Source: Bacteroidota bacterium
Lineage (GTDB): Bacteria; Bacteroidota; Ignavibacteria; UBA10030; UBA8401
Direction of reading: 5' to 3'
Length of the DNA stretch: 5,608 nt
Assembly (NCBI GenBank): GCA_030824295.1
Contig: JAVBYA010000382.1
Span: 1 to 5,608 of the forward strand
In this document: positions 1 through 5,608 of the stretch, one piece after another
Layout of the letters: every line of letters begins with the position of its first letter
Numbering within the stretch: the first letter of the stretch is position 1
The notes under the pieces: model-generated
What the model was told of the DNA's origin: nothing
What the model saw: only the letters and a program-made list of their open reading frames with translations
Database searches by the model: none
Position numbers and translations under genes: made by a program

Positions 1-1271
1 TCCGGCGGCGGTTCCGGCTTCTTCTTCTTCCCTTTCTTCGGCCGTCCCCCCTTCCCGTCCTCCAGTTCGATGTCCGGGATATGATGGAATGCGATGCGCG
101 CCGGCGATGAGTCCAAAGCCGAATGCGCTTCGCCGAAATAGAGCGCCTGTTTGCCGAAGCGAAGATTGAGTTCGTCCACCGCAGCATTCAGCGCAGAGGA
201 ACGGTCCTCATTCTCGAACAACGACGGTGTATGCCCGCTTTCCGGCGAGAGGTTCAGCAGTGTCACAGAGACCTGCAGCGGTGTTTCGCGCATTTCCGGC
301 CTCCGTTCCAGCATCGCGGTCAGTGCCTGCGTCAGCTGCACCGTGTCCGATGTTTCGGTGATGGTGATGGAATCGTTCCAGCTCTGACTGTTGTAATAGC
401 GGATGCCCGCAACGAGCGTTGTGGTCCGGCATTTCATATTGCGCAGGCGCATGGCCGATTTCTGGAGCATCCGGTGCATCACGGCGGTCGCACCGGCGAT
501 GTTCCGTTCCTTCGGCGTGAGCATGTGCGAGTGTCCGACCGAGGTGTGATGTGTCTCCGGCACCGGCGGCTCGATGCCGCGGAGCCGTTCGTACATCCTC
601 TCCCCTTCGATCCCGCCCCACACCAGCCGTAATTGTTCCCTCTCCGCCCGGCAGAGTTCCTCCACGGTATAGATGCCGTGCCGGTAGAGCCGCTTCACCA
701 TGTTCCTTCCGATGCCGGTCAGGTCCTGCAGTTCCAGCCGGTAGAGCACTGACGGCAGTTCATGCTGTTCGATCACGACCAGTCCGTTCGGTTTCTGCAT
801 ATCCGACGCGGTCTTCGCCAGGAAGATATTCGGCGCGATGCCGATGGAGGCACGCATCAATTCCCCCACATCGTCCGCGATCGCCTTCTTTACCTGCTGC
901 GCCAGAGCGACGGCGTTCTCCTTCTGCTGCTGACTTCCGCTGAGCGTACAGGCCATCTCATCGATGGAGCGGACGGAATGGACCGGAACGCAGCGTTCCA
1001 CCGCAGCGATGAGCCGTTGATGGTATTGAACATAAAGAGGAGGACGTGCGGCGAGGATGGTGACCTCCGGACAGAGATTCCGGGCATCCTTCGCGGTGGT
1101 GCCGGTCTTAATGCCGAACTTCTTCGCTTCATAGCTGGCGGCGATGCAGGCGGTATTCTCCGCCATCACCGGAAGGACAACGACCGGTCTGCCGCGAAGG
1201 GAGGGCTGTTCCTGCTGCTCCACCGAAGCGAAATACGCGTTGAAATCGATGAAGAGGAAACGGAGGGACAT
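1..1271 (-). CDS. Y-family (DinB/ImuB-like) DNA polymerase, 3' end cut by window edge
   Basis: Translating the minus strand from the ATG at 1269-1271 gives 423 uninterrupted codons to the left edge, with no stop reached. Residues 5-18 (FLFIDFNAYFASVE) match Y-family motif I, with D9 as metal ligand and F14 at the steric-gate position. SIDE at 102-105 supplies the other two acidic ligands. GIAPNIFLAKTASDMQKPNG (144-163) is the typical palm/thumb motif, and a helix-hairpin-helix thumb region follows near 181-206 (LTGIGRN). A little-finger region starts near 245 (VGHSHML). All three catalytic acidic residues are kept, so a working translesion polymerase is likely. The family is often mislabelled 'type VI secretion protein ImpB' in databases; nothing here suggests T6SS. 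The sequence after SIDE (MACTL) differs from classical DinB, so I give no symbol. The end is a Lys/Pro-rich tail (from about 407), probably close to the true C-terminus. No Shine-Dalgarno motif precedes the ATG; the start is chosen because motif I lies in its usual place. Confidence 0.93.
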   Translation of the reverse strand, partial: MSLRFLFIDFNAYFASVEQQEQPSLRGRPVVVLPVMAENTACIAASYEAKKFGIKTGTTAKDARNLCPEVTILAARPPLYVQYHQRLIAAVERCVPVHSVRSIDEMACTLSGSQQQKENAVALAQQVKKAIADDVGELMRASIGIAPNIFLAKTASDMQKPNGLVVIEQHELPSVLYRLELQDLTGIGRNMVKRLYRHGIYTVEELCRAEREQLRLVWGGIEGERMYERLRGIEPPVPETHHTSVGHSHMLTPKERNIAGATAVMHRMLQKSAMRLRNMKCRTTTLVAGIRYYNSQSWNDSITITETSDTVQLTQALTAMLERRPEMRETPLQVSVTLLNLSPESGHTPSLFENEDRSSALNAAVDELNLRFGKQALYFGEAHSALDSSPARIAFHHIPDIELEDGKGGRPKKGKKKKPEPPP

Positions 1272-1279
1272 ATAATAAT

Positions 1280-1301
1280 TACAAATTACACAGTACAAAT
1301 T
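1280..1301. repeat. Direct repeat pair TACAAATT, 14-bp period
   Basis: TACAAATT occurs exactly at 1280-1287 and 1294-1301, giving a start-to-start distance of 14 bp. On the minus strand this reads AATTTGTA twice, immediately upstream of the polymerase ATG. It shares its CAAATT core and its spacing with the second pair at 1329-1354. It may be a regulatory array or part of an AT-rich dispersed repeat; the sequence alone does not decide. Confidence 0.6.
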
Positions 1302-1306
1302 GCAGC

Positions 1307-1322
1307 TGGCAAGAACTTGCCA
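1307..1322. promoter_or_regulatory. 16-bp palindrome, candidate operator upstream of polymerase
   Basis: TGGCAAGAACTTGCCA has two perfect 7-bp arms (TGGCAAG and CTTGCCA) around an AA centre. It ends 35 bp upstream of the polymerase start codon, where an operator for a dimeric repressor could sit. Translesion polymerases are often under SOS control, so a LexA-type site is conceivable, but the motif does not match a LexA box that I can name with certainty. It could equally be a short hairpin within a dispersed repeat. The palindrome is seen directly; its role is inference. Confidence 0.4.
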
Positions 1323-1328
1323 ACAGGC

Positions 1329-1354
1329 ACCAAATTCCAATTACCAAATTCCAA
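1329..1354. repeat. Direct repeat pair ACCAAATTCCAA, 14-bp period
   Basis: The 12-mer ACCAAATTCCAA occurs exactly at 1329-1340 and 1343-1354, separated by TT, which gives a 14-bp period. On the minus strand it reads TTGGAATTTGGT. Looser relatives (CAAATC at 1377, CAAATA at 1405) follow within the same AT-rich stretch. There are only two perfect units and no spacers, so this is not a CRISPR array. Confidence 0.65.
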
Positions 1355-1438
1355 ACATCGATAATCCAAAATAAAGCAAATCTTACGATGTAAACACCAA
1401 AGAACAAATACAAAACACCATGTTACAGCATCAACATA

Positions 1439-1456
1439 CCGATCTTTGCAGATCGG
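1439..1456 (-). terminator. Hairpin downstream of lipoprotein gene, possible terminator
   Basis: CCGATCT (1439-1445) and AGATCGG (1450-1456) form a perfect 7-bp stem with a 4-nt loop. It begins 8 bp past the lipoprotein stop codon in the direction of transcription. A weaker 5-bp stem (ATGTT 1420-1424 with AACAT 1433-1437) follows directly, and then a T-rich but interrupted stretch. There is no clean U-tract after the stem, so it may instead be a 3'-end stabilising structure or an inefficient terminator. Confidence 0.4.
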
Positions 1457-1464
1457 ACAGTACC

Positions 1465-2634
1465 CTACTGCATCTTCATCTCCGTGACATGCGGTGTGGA
1501 CGTGATGATTCGGCGGGCCCGGACGAACCGTTCAAGATTATACTTGTTGAAATCCTTCTCTGCTTCATCAAAACTGTTGATCCGGACCATGCCGGAAGAG
1601 TGGATGTACCGTTTGTTCCCGATGTAGATGCCGACATGCACGATCCGTTCCGGTTTGCCGTTCCCCGCCGCCCTGCCAAAGAAGAGCAGGTCCCCTTTCT
1701 TCAGATTCTCGAAATCCTTCCCCGGTTCCACCGGCTGCCCCTGTTCCGCCTGCTGGTTCGCATCACGGTTCAGCAGCACACCGTTCAGCAGATAGACCGT
1801 CCGCGTGAATCCGGAACAGTCCACTCCCTTCGGAGAGGTCCCGCCCCAAAGGTATGGAACACCTTTCAACAGTTTGCCGGTCTTCACGACGGTATCCGGT
1901 ATCGGGACGAGCACCGTTCCCCAATGTCGTTTCTCTATGAGCATATCTGTGCGGATATACCCTCGGCGGCTGTCGGCGAGAGCAACCACGGTCCATTCTT
2001 CCGTTCCACCGATACGTTTCAGCACCGCTCCGGCGGTCACATCGGACACCGGCATCGATGATGTTGTCATTCCTTCATAGATCGTACCGTTCATTCCGGT
2101 GACGAACACCGCACTGATACCGTTCCAATCCTCCACTGTCCGTTCGTTCACAACAACGATCTGGTCCGTATCGACCCACCCCAGGTATTTATCCGGGGAC
2201 TGGATGTACGCCCATCCCCCCTTCTTCTTCAGGACCCTGACGACGTTCCCCATCAGCACCTGCGACCCGAGTTCTGCGCTCTCCGCCGGTTCGCTGCGCA
2301 TATTGGCAACGCTGACGTTGACGATCGCCCAGATCTTCTCGCCGAGTTCCTTCGCCGGGAGCACCGTCACACTGTCGATGACCGACGGATAGAGTTCTTT
2401 CAGCTTTTCGAGCAATTCCGATTTCGCTTCCTGCTGGTCCACCTCGCCGACCACAACGAGGTCCTTCCCCTTCTCGTACGTGACCACAGAGAAGACGGCG
2501 GTCCGTTTGTCCGGAGCATACTTCTTCTTCAGCTCCTTCACCGGTGCAAGCACCGTAGGTTCACCGGACGGTTCCGAACATCCGGAAAGGACAAGGGCAG
2601 TGATGATGAGGAACGGAATGAAACGCTGTATCAT
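1465..2634 (-). CDS. NlpC/P60-family (C40) cell-wall peptidase lipoprotein with SH3-like domains
   Basis: The 389-residue product starts with a lipoprotein signal peptide: MIQRF, a hydrophobic stretch, then lipobox LSGC with C19 as the lipidated residue. Residues 31-105 form a small N-terminal alpha/beta region. Two SH3-like wall-binding domains follow at about 106-159 (NVSVANMRSEP ... GGWAYIQ ... GWVD) and 175-233. The NlpC/P60 domain spans about 255-378: C273 in DCSGF is the nucleophile, H333 in VHVGIYIG the base, and H345 in IHSSG the third catalytic residue, so the enzyme looks active. Families of this layout cleave peptide stems of peptidoglycan, typically gamma-D-glutamyl-diamino-acid bonds; the exact bond here is inferred. 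It would act anchored to the envelope. The ATG at 2632-2634 is chosen because AAGGAG lies 5 nt before it and the signal peptide begins there; a start 12 codons further upstream would place hydrophilic residues before the signal. The start overlaps the EVE stop. Confidence 0.95.
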   Translation of the reverse strand: MIQRFIPFLIITALVLSGCSEPSGEPTVLAPVKELKKKYAPDKRTAVFSVVTYEKGKDLVVVGEVDQQEAKSELLEKLKELYPSVIDSVTVLPAKELGEKIWAIVNVSVANMRSEPAESAELGSQVLMGNVVRVLKKKGGWAYIQSPDKYLGWVDTDQIVVVNERTVEDWNGISAVFVTGMNGTIYEGMTTSSMPVSDVTAGAVLKRIGGTEEWTVVALADSRRGYIRTDMLIEKRHWGTVLVPIPDTVVKTGKLLKGVPYLWGGTSPKGVDCSGFTRTVYLLNGVLLNRDANQQAEQGQPVEPGKDFENLKKGDLLFFGRAAGNGKPERIVHVGIYIGNKRYIHSSGMVRINSFDEAEKDFNKYNLERFVRARRIITSTPHVTEMKMQ

Positions 2635-3044
2635 ACGGACTCCTTGCTCAATGCGGTGATCGTTTCCCATTCTTTCGGCGTGACCGGCTGAACGGAGAGG
2701 CGGCCGATGCGGACGAGCGGCATCGACGCCAAGGCTTTGGTGGATTTGATGAGGGACAACGGTACAGGGTGCAGCAGCCGCTGTTCTGCTTTGATCTCGA
2801 CAACGACCAGTTTCGGATCGCTCTCGTTCGGGTCAGGATACGGTCCGGCAACAATCGCAGCGGTACCGACGATCTGTTTCTCTTTCCCCGTATGGTAGAT
2901 GAATGCCCGGTCCCCCTTCTTCATTGCGCGGAGATGGATCAGCGCCGGAGCGGCAGAGACACCGCTCCAAACCGCCTTCCCGTCCTTCATCAGATCGTCG
3001 AACGAATATTCTGTCGGTTCTGTTTTTAACAAATAGTAGTTCAT
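2631..3044 (-). CDS. EVE-domain protein (modified-nucleobase-binding fold)
   Basis: The 137-residue protein is essentially one EVE domain (PUA-like fold). Visible family features in order: YYLLKTEPTEYSFDDL (3-18), VWSGV (25-29, with W26 in the conserved position), MKKGDRAFIYHTG (41-53), a GPYPDP turn (67-72), the LVVVEI strand (79-84) and RLSVQPV (115-121). EVE proteins are cytoplasmic. Several bind modified bases in DNA or RNA through an aromatic cage; the ligand of this stand-alone bacterial group is not established, so I give role only as probable nucleic-acid or modified-base binding. The length is at the short end for the family but no motif is missing. The ATG is preceded by CAGGGAATGA, a weak ribosome binding site. 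The gene starts 33 bp after the exported-protein stop, and its TGA overlaps the lipoprotein ATG (ATGA), suggesting cotranscription and translational coupling downstream. Confidence 0.92.
   Translation of the reverse strand: MNYYLLKTEPTEYSFDDLMKDGKAVWSGVSAAPALIHLRAMKKGDRAFIYHTGKEKQIVGTAAIVAGPYPDPNESDPKLVVVEIKAEQRLLHPVPLSLIKSTKALASMPLVRIGRLSVQPVTPKEWETITALSKESV
2640..2645 (-). promoter_or_regulatory. Ribosome binding site of the lipoprotein gene
   Basis: AAGGAG on the minus strand lies 5 nt upstream of the ATG at 2632-2634, inside the 3' end of the EVE gene. It is the clearest Shine-Dalgarno match in the window. It decides between that ATG and an in-frame one 36 bp upstream. Confidence 0.8.
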
Positions 3045-3077
3045 TCATTCCCTGTATGTATTGTGTACGGCGGATGC

Positions 3078-5608
3078 TCAGCGCATCTTCACGAGTTTCG
3101 AGATCCCTTCCACCTGCGTCCCTCCCTGTTTCACGGTCACTTTGTAGAAGTACACACCGTTCCCCAATTCGTCGCCGTCATTGTCCCGTCCGTCCCAATG
3201 CACTTTGTTGAAGCCGATGATCCCCGGTGCGGTGAACTGACGGATCATCCGGCCGGCCACCGTGTAGATATTGATGGTGACCTCATCCGGCGTTGACGGA
3301 GAAGCGATCGTAAATGTGAATGTCGTTGTGCTGTGGAATGGATTGGGGATATTGAAGACATCGAGCAGTCCCAGCTGCGACGCGGTGTTCAGATAGAGCA
3401 CGAGGGTATCGGAACCGTTGCCGGAGATATCACGCGCAGAGAGACTGATGATGTTCTCGCCGCCGGGAAGCTCCGGGGTCCACCGCACATCGGCCCTGCC
3501 GGCAGTGGATGACGGAAGGAGCTGGGCAGTACCATCAATGAAGGGCACGGTCTTGTTGTTCAGTTTGATGATGAAATTCGACGTATCTGCCGGGAGAATG
3601 GCGCTGGGATTATTGTCGGTATATCGCATCAGGACGACAGGACGGGCAGCAATGAGGTCGCCGTTCAGCACGGGAAGTCCGTCGAATGTCACCTGAATGG
3701 TCGGCCTCAGACTGTCCGCGGTGACGACATAGGGAACAGATACACTGTTGTTCTCTCTGGTCTGCTCCGCCAGGCTGTCCAACGGATCGATCTCGAATGT
3801 GAAGGCATGACTCCCCGCCCTGTTGCGGGTATTGAGCTCGTATGTGAAGCGGATGGAATCCCCGGCCGGGATACTGAGATACCGCTGCTGTTTGAGCACC
3901 TGATCGATGCCGGCGGAAGTGCTCTTCAGCTGCACCACGACACTGTCCGCAGATGCAGCACTCACATTATACACGGTCCCGGTGAACGTGATCGATTCCC
4001 CTTCCATCACTTGAGTGCGGTCAATGGTCGAGGATGCGGACGAAAGTGCCAGTTCGATCCCTGCTGCTGCCGCGATGGACCATCCTTTCACAGCGGGCGA
4101 ACCGGATACGGCACTCCTGCGGGCGGCGCGGAACGCTGCCGGCAACGGAGGCGCAGTGAAGATAAAGAGAAGTTTTCCGTTCGTGTATTTGCGCGTATCG
4201 ATGGTGCTCAACGGTACCGTGGACTGATTCGTCACACTGACCAGTGTATCATACGAACCGTTCGGCGCTACGCCGATGAACTTCACCGTGAGCTGCGCGC
4301 CGGGCGGGACCGTGCTGTTCAATTTCAGATCCCCCAGTGATGTGAACGGACCGATGAGAGGTGTTTCGATGGAACCGGAACGCTCCTGCCGGACGACGGT
4401 CGTTTCTGCTGCCGCTGCTCCGCTCCCCTGCGCTTTACGCATCTCCGGCACCGTTCCTGCAGCCGCGCCTTTACGGCCGATGATCGTCCATGAATCGCGG
4501 AATGCCAGCTGATCGATGAATGCACTGCCGATGGATTTGAGCGCTGTTCGCGTGGCGGGCTGTAGATTGTTCGATCCTTCATCCACCACCACATCGATAA
4601 CGATGCGTCCGTTCGGTATGGCAGCGATGAACTGCGTCAGTGAATCTGCCTGCGCTGCGTCCGCGGCGAGGTCGAATCTGCGGAGCGAAGTCGGCTGATA
4701 GTCCGCGGTATCCAACACGATCACATGGTGGCCGCTGCCGAGGATGGGAGTGATGATGTTCACCCCATTCACCAATACCGCTCCGGTGTTGCCGTCACTG
4801 AAACCGGCGGAACTGGCGGAGATGGTGAACCGTGAATCGATGATGCGTGCGCCGCTGTCCGGCTGGAATGCGGCACGGACGAAGCGATTGGCGGACCATC
4901 CGACGGAATCCAGCTGTCCGATGGCTGATACGGACGTATCACCTGAATAGAACGAACCGGTGGACCAATCCTGTGTGCCGCCGGAGCTCTTCACACGCCA
5001 GAAATACCGTTGTGACCGTTTCAAGTTCGGCAGCGGGATGGCGGTCGAGAATTGCTGCATCACTGCATTCACCGTGAGCGGTGCACTGAACGCGGCTACG
5101 GTATCCAGCTGCAAGGTGACCGGAGTGGAGGGGGCAGAACCGGCCGTCGGATTCAGGAAGATGATCCTGTCCACAAACCCGATGGAGGTGCTGATCGGGA
5201 AGAGCACCTTGAACTCGGTCGTGACCACCGTGAAATAATGGTCATACAGATTGTCCGACTCGGACGATTCTAGGATGAGCCCGGTATTATCGAGTTCGAC
5301 GGAGAGCTGATGTGCTCCGCCCCGTTTCCCGACCGGGACGTCGATGCGGATCGTATCGTACGATACCGGATATTTCCTGCGGAGATGATATTCGCGGAGT
5401 GTCGCAGATTGGTAGAGATGTTTGATCAGGATGGAGATACTGTCATTGACGAGCGCGCCGGTATTGCCGTAGACAATGGTGAACCGGGCGGTATCGGTCT
5501 CATCCGTGATCTGTGCCGGGAATGACGATACCGCGTTCTTCGTGACGGCGAGGTTCGGCAGAAGCGGATTGCCGGAACTCTTCTTCACCACGAACGGGAA
5601 GGTGTACA
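3078..5608 (-). CDS. Large multidomain T9SS-exported protein, 5' end cut by window edge (C25-peptidase-like architecture)
   Basis: The frame is open to the right edge (YTFPFVVKKSSG precedes the first candidate GTG at 5591), so this is the C-terminal 842 codons of a longer protein. Numbering from that GTG as residue 1, I see: a CARDB-like beta domain (12-122, with ESSESDN); a fibronectin-III-like domain (130-216, with YFWRVKS); an ILEI/FAM3-like domain (about 245-376, VLVNG ... GHHVIVLD ... IPNGRIVIDVVVDEG ... LAFRDSW); an Ala/Gly/Ser-rich linker (375-410); a beta region starting GPFTSLGDL; a second CARDB-like domain (512-626, with EQTRENNSV); an Ig-like domain (628-736); and a FlgD-like T9SS type-A sorting domain (740-837, NIPNPF, VHWDGRDNDGDELGNGVYFY). 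The sorting domain should route it through the outer membrane, to be released or attached to the surface. This order resembles the C-terminal halves of C25 (gingipain-like) peptidases of Ignavibacteria and relatives, but no catalytic domain is in view, so peptidase activity is inference. The stop is TGA at 3078-3080. Confidence 0.93.
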   Translation of the reverse strand, partial: YTFPFVVKKSSGNPLLPNLAVTKNAVSSFPAQITDETDTARFTIVYGNTGALVNDSISILIKHLYQSATLREYHLRRKYPVSYDTIRIDVPVGKRGGAHQLSVELDNTGLILESSESDNLYDHYFTVVTTEFKVLFPISTSIGFVDRIIFLNPTAGSAPSTPVTLQLDTVAAFSAPLTVNAVMQQFSTAIPLPNLKRSQRYFWRVKSSGGTQDWSTGSFYSGDTSVSAIGQLDSVGWSANRFVRAAFQPDSGARIIDSRFTISASSAGFSDGNTGAVLVNGVNIITPILGSGHHVIVLDTADYQPTSLRRFDLAADAAQADSLTQFIAAIPNGRIVIDVVVDEGSNNLQPATRTALKSIGSAFIDQLAFRDSWTIIGRKGAAAGTVPEMRKAQGSGAAAAETTVVRQERSGSIETPLIGPFTSLGDLKLNSTVPPGAQLTVKFIGVAPNGSYDTLVSVTNQSTVPLSTIDTRKYTNGKLLFIFTAPPLPAAFRAARRSAVSGSPAVKGWSIAAAAGIELALSSASSTIDRTQVMEGESITFTGTVYNVSAASADSVVVQLKSTSAGIDQVLKQQRYLSIPAGDSIRFTYELNTRNRAGSHAFTFEIDPLDSLAEQTRENNSVSVPYVVTADSLRPTIQVTFDGLPVLNGDLIAARPVVLMRYTDNNPSAILPADTSNFIIKLNNKTVPFIDGTAQLLPSSTAGRADVRWTPELPGGENIISLSARDISGNGSDTLVLYLNTASQLGLLDVFNIPNPFHSTTTFTFTIASPSTPDEVTINIYTVAGRMIRQFTAPGIIGFNKVHWDGRDNDGDELGNGVYFYKVTVKQGGTQVEGISKLVKMR
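4464..4850 (-). other. ILEI/FAM3 (PANDER)-like domain within the exported protein
   Basis: This segment covers residues about 248-376, counted from the GTG at 5591. It has the successive landmarks of the fold: a SAG-type strand (ISASSAGFSDG), VLVNG, GHHVIVLDT, then LTQFIAAIPNGRIVIDVVVD, EGSNNL, LKSIGSAF and FRDSWTIIGRKGA. The family is best known from metazoan FAM3 cytokine-like proteins and POMGNT1, where it is a carbohydrate-binding-like fold. Here it sits between fibronectin-III-like and linker/beta regions. The match is from memory of the family pattern, not from a search; the function in this protein is unknown. Confidence 0.75.

Larger units (their letters stand above)
1272..1464. other. 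AT-rich intergenic spacer with repeats and dyads
   Basis: This 193-bp gap lies between the lipoprotein stop and the polymerase start. It is visibly AT-rich against GC-rich genes on both sides and I see no credible gene in it. It holds four copies of CAAATT in two pairs with 14-bp spacing, a 16-bp palindrome between the pairs, and a hairpin close to the lipoprotein stop. It must carry the lipoprotein 3' untranslated region and, if the polymerase is transcribed separately, its promoter. I could not settle on a convincing promoter: a TTGCCA and a TAATTT separated by 18 nt on the minus strand are only a weak match. Confidence 0.7.

Noticed and set aside
123..632. Plus-strand open frame of 169 codons
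   Set aside because: It lies wholly opposite the polymerase gene, whose catalytic motifs are unmistakable. Its product is Arg/His/Pro-rich with no recognisable motif, typical of an antisense shadow in GC-rich DNA.
1..1271. Type VI secretion protein ImpB, a label such proteins often carry
   Set aside because: The motifs (DFNAYFASVE, SIDE, GIAPN..LAK.ASD) are those of Y-family polymerases; the label comes from the umuC-like impB name.
1278..1313. Sigma-70-type promoter for the polymerase (TTGCCA, 18 nt, TAATTT on the minus strand)
   Set aside because: The -10 match is poor and the -35 falls inside the palindrome; Bacteroidota-type promoters differ from this consensus, so I do not list it as a feature.
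1280..1410. CRISPR array in the AT-rich repeats
   Set aside because: The repeats are 8 to 12 bp with 14-bp period, only two exact copies each, no regular unique spacers and no cas genes.
1420..2061. Plus-strand open frame of 213 codons starting in the AT-rich spacer
   Set aside because: It runs antisense through the NlpC/P60 catalytic region, has no ribosome binding site and no domain-like pattern.
2635..2670. Upstream in-frame ATG for the lipoprotein, adding 12 residues
   Set aside because: The extension is hydrophilic (MGNDHRIEQGVR) and would bury the signal peptide; the AAGGAG site is placed for the ATG at 2634.
3807..4340. Plus-strand open frame of 177 codons
   Set aside because: It is antisense to the exported protein and its composition (Arg, Cys, His, Gly) is that of a shadow frame.
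5589..5591. GTG as the true start of the exported protein
   Set aside because: The frame stays open to the window edge, no signal peptide follows the GTG, and a CARDB-like domain begins almost at once, so the start must lie outside.

Overview
The window is a compact, all-minus-strand stretch holding four protein-coding genes. Read in transcription order (right to left) they are: the C-terminal 842 codons of a large secreted multidomain protein with a type IX secretion (T9SS) sorting domain; a small EVE-domain protein; an NlpC/P60 cell-wall peptidase lipoprotein; and, after a 193-bp AT-rich spacer, a divergent Y-family DNA polymerase. The first and last genes run off the right and left edges of the window.

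Organism: the sorting domain (an NxPNPF motif followed by a FlgD-like beta fold and a GVYFYK strand) points to the Bacteroidota/Chlorobi/Ignavibacteria superphylum. The lipoprotein, with an N-terminal region, two SH3-like domains and an NlpC/P60 domain, is also common there. The coding DNA is clearly GC-rich for that group and the genes lack the low-GC look of Bacteroides or Flavobacterium. A high-GC lineage near Ignavibacteria or Kapabacteria is a reasonable guess, but this rests on protein style alone.

Layout: 1-1271 Y-family polymerase (3' end off the left edge); 1272-1464 AT-rich intergenic DNA with 14-bp-period direct repeats, a 16-bp palindrome and a hairpin downstream of the lipoprotein gene; 1465-2634 NlpC/P60 lipoprotein; 2631-3044 EVE protein, overlapping the lipoprotein start by ATGA; 3045-3077 short spacer; 3078-5608 T9SS-exported protein (5' end off the right edge).

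How the genes fit together: the three right-hand genes are packed closely enough to be one transcription unit, with the EVE and lipoprotein genes probably translationally coupled. Their products do not form an obvious pathway. Two act outside the cytoplasm (an exported adhesin- or peptidase-type protein and an outer-envelope peptidoglycan peptidase) and one is a cytoplasmic nucleic-acid-binding type protein. The polymerase is separated by the AT-rich spacer and is probably expressed on its own. The most notable points are an ILEI/FAM3-like domain in the middle of the exported protein, the structured repeat/palindrome spacer in front of the polymerase, and the atypical polymerase. I see no CRISPR array, tRNA, rRNA or transposase, and no clear new defence system.
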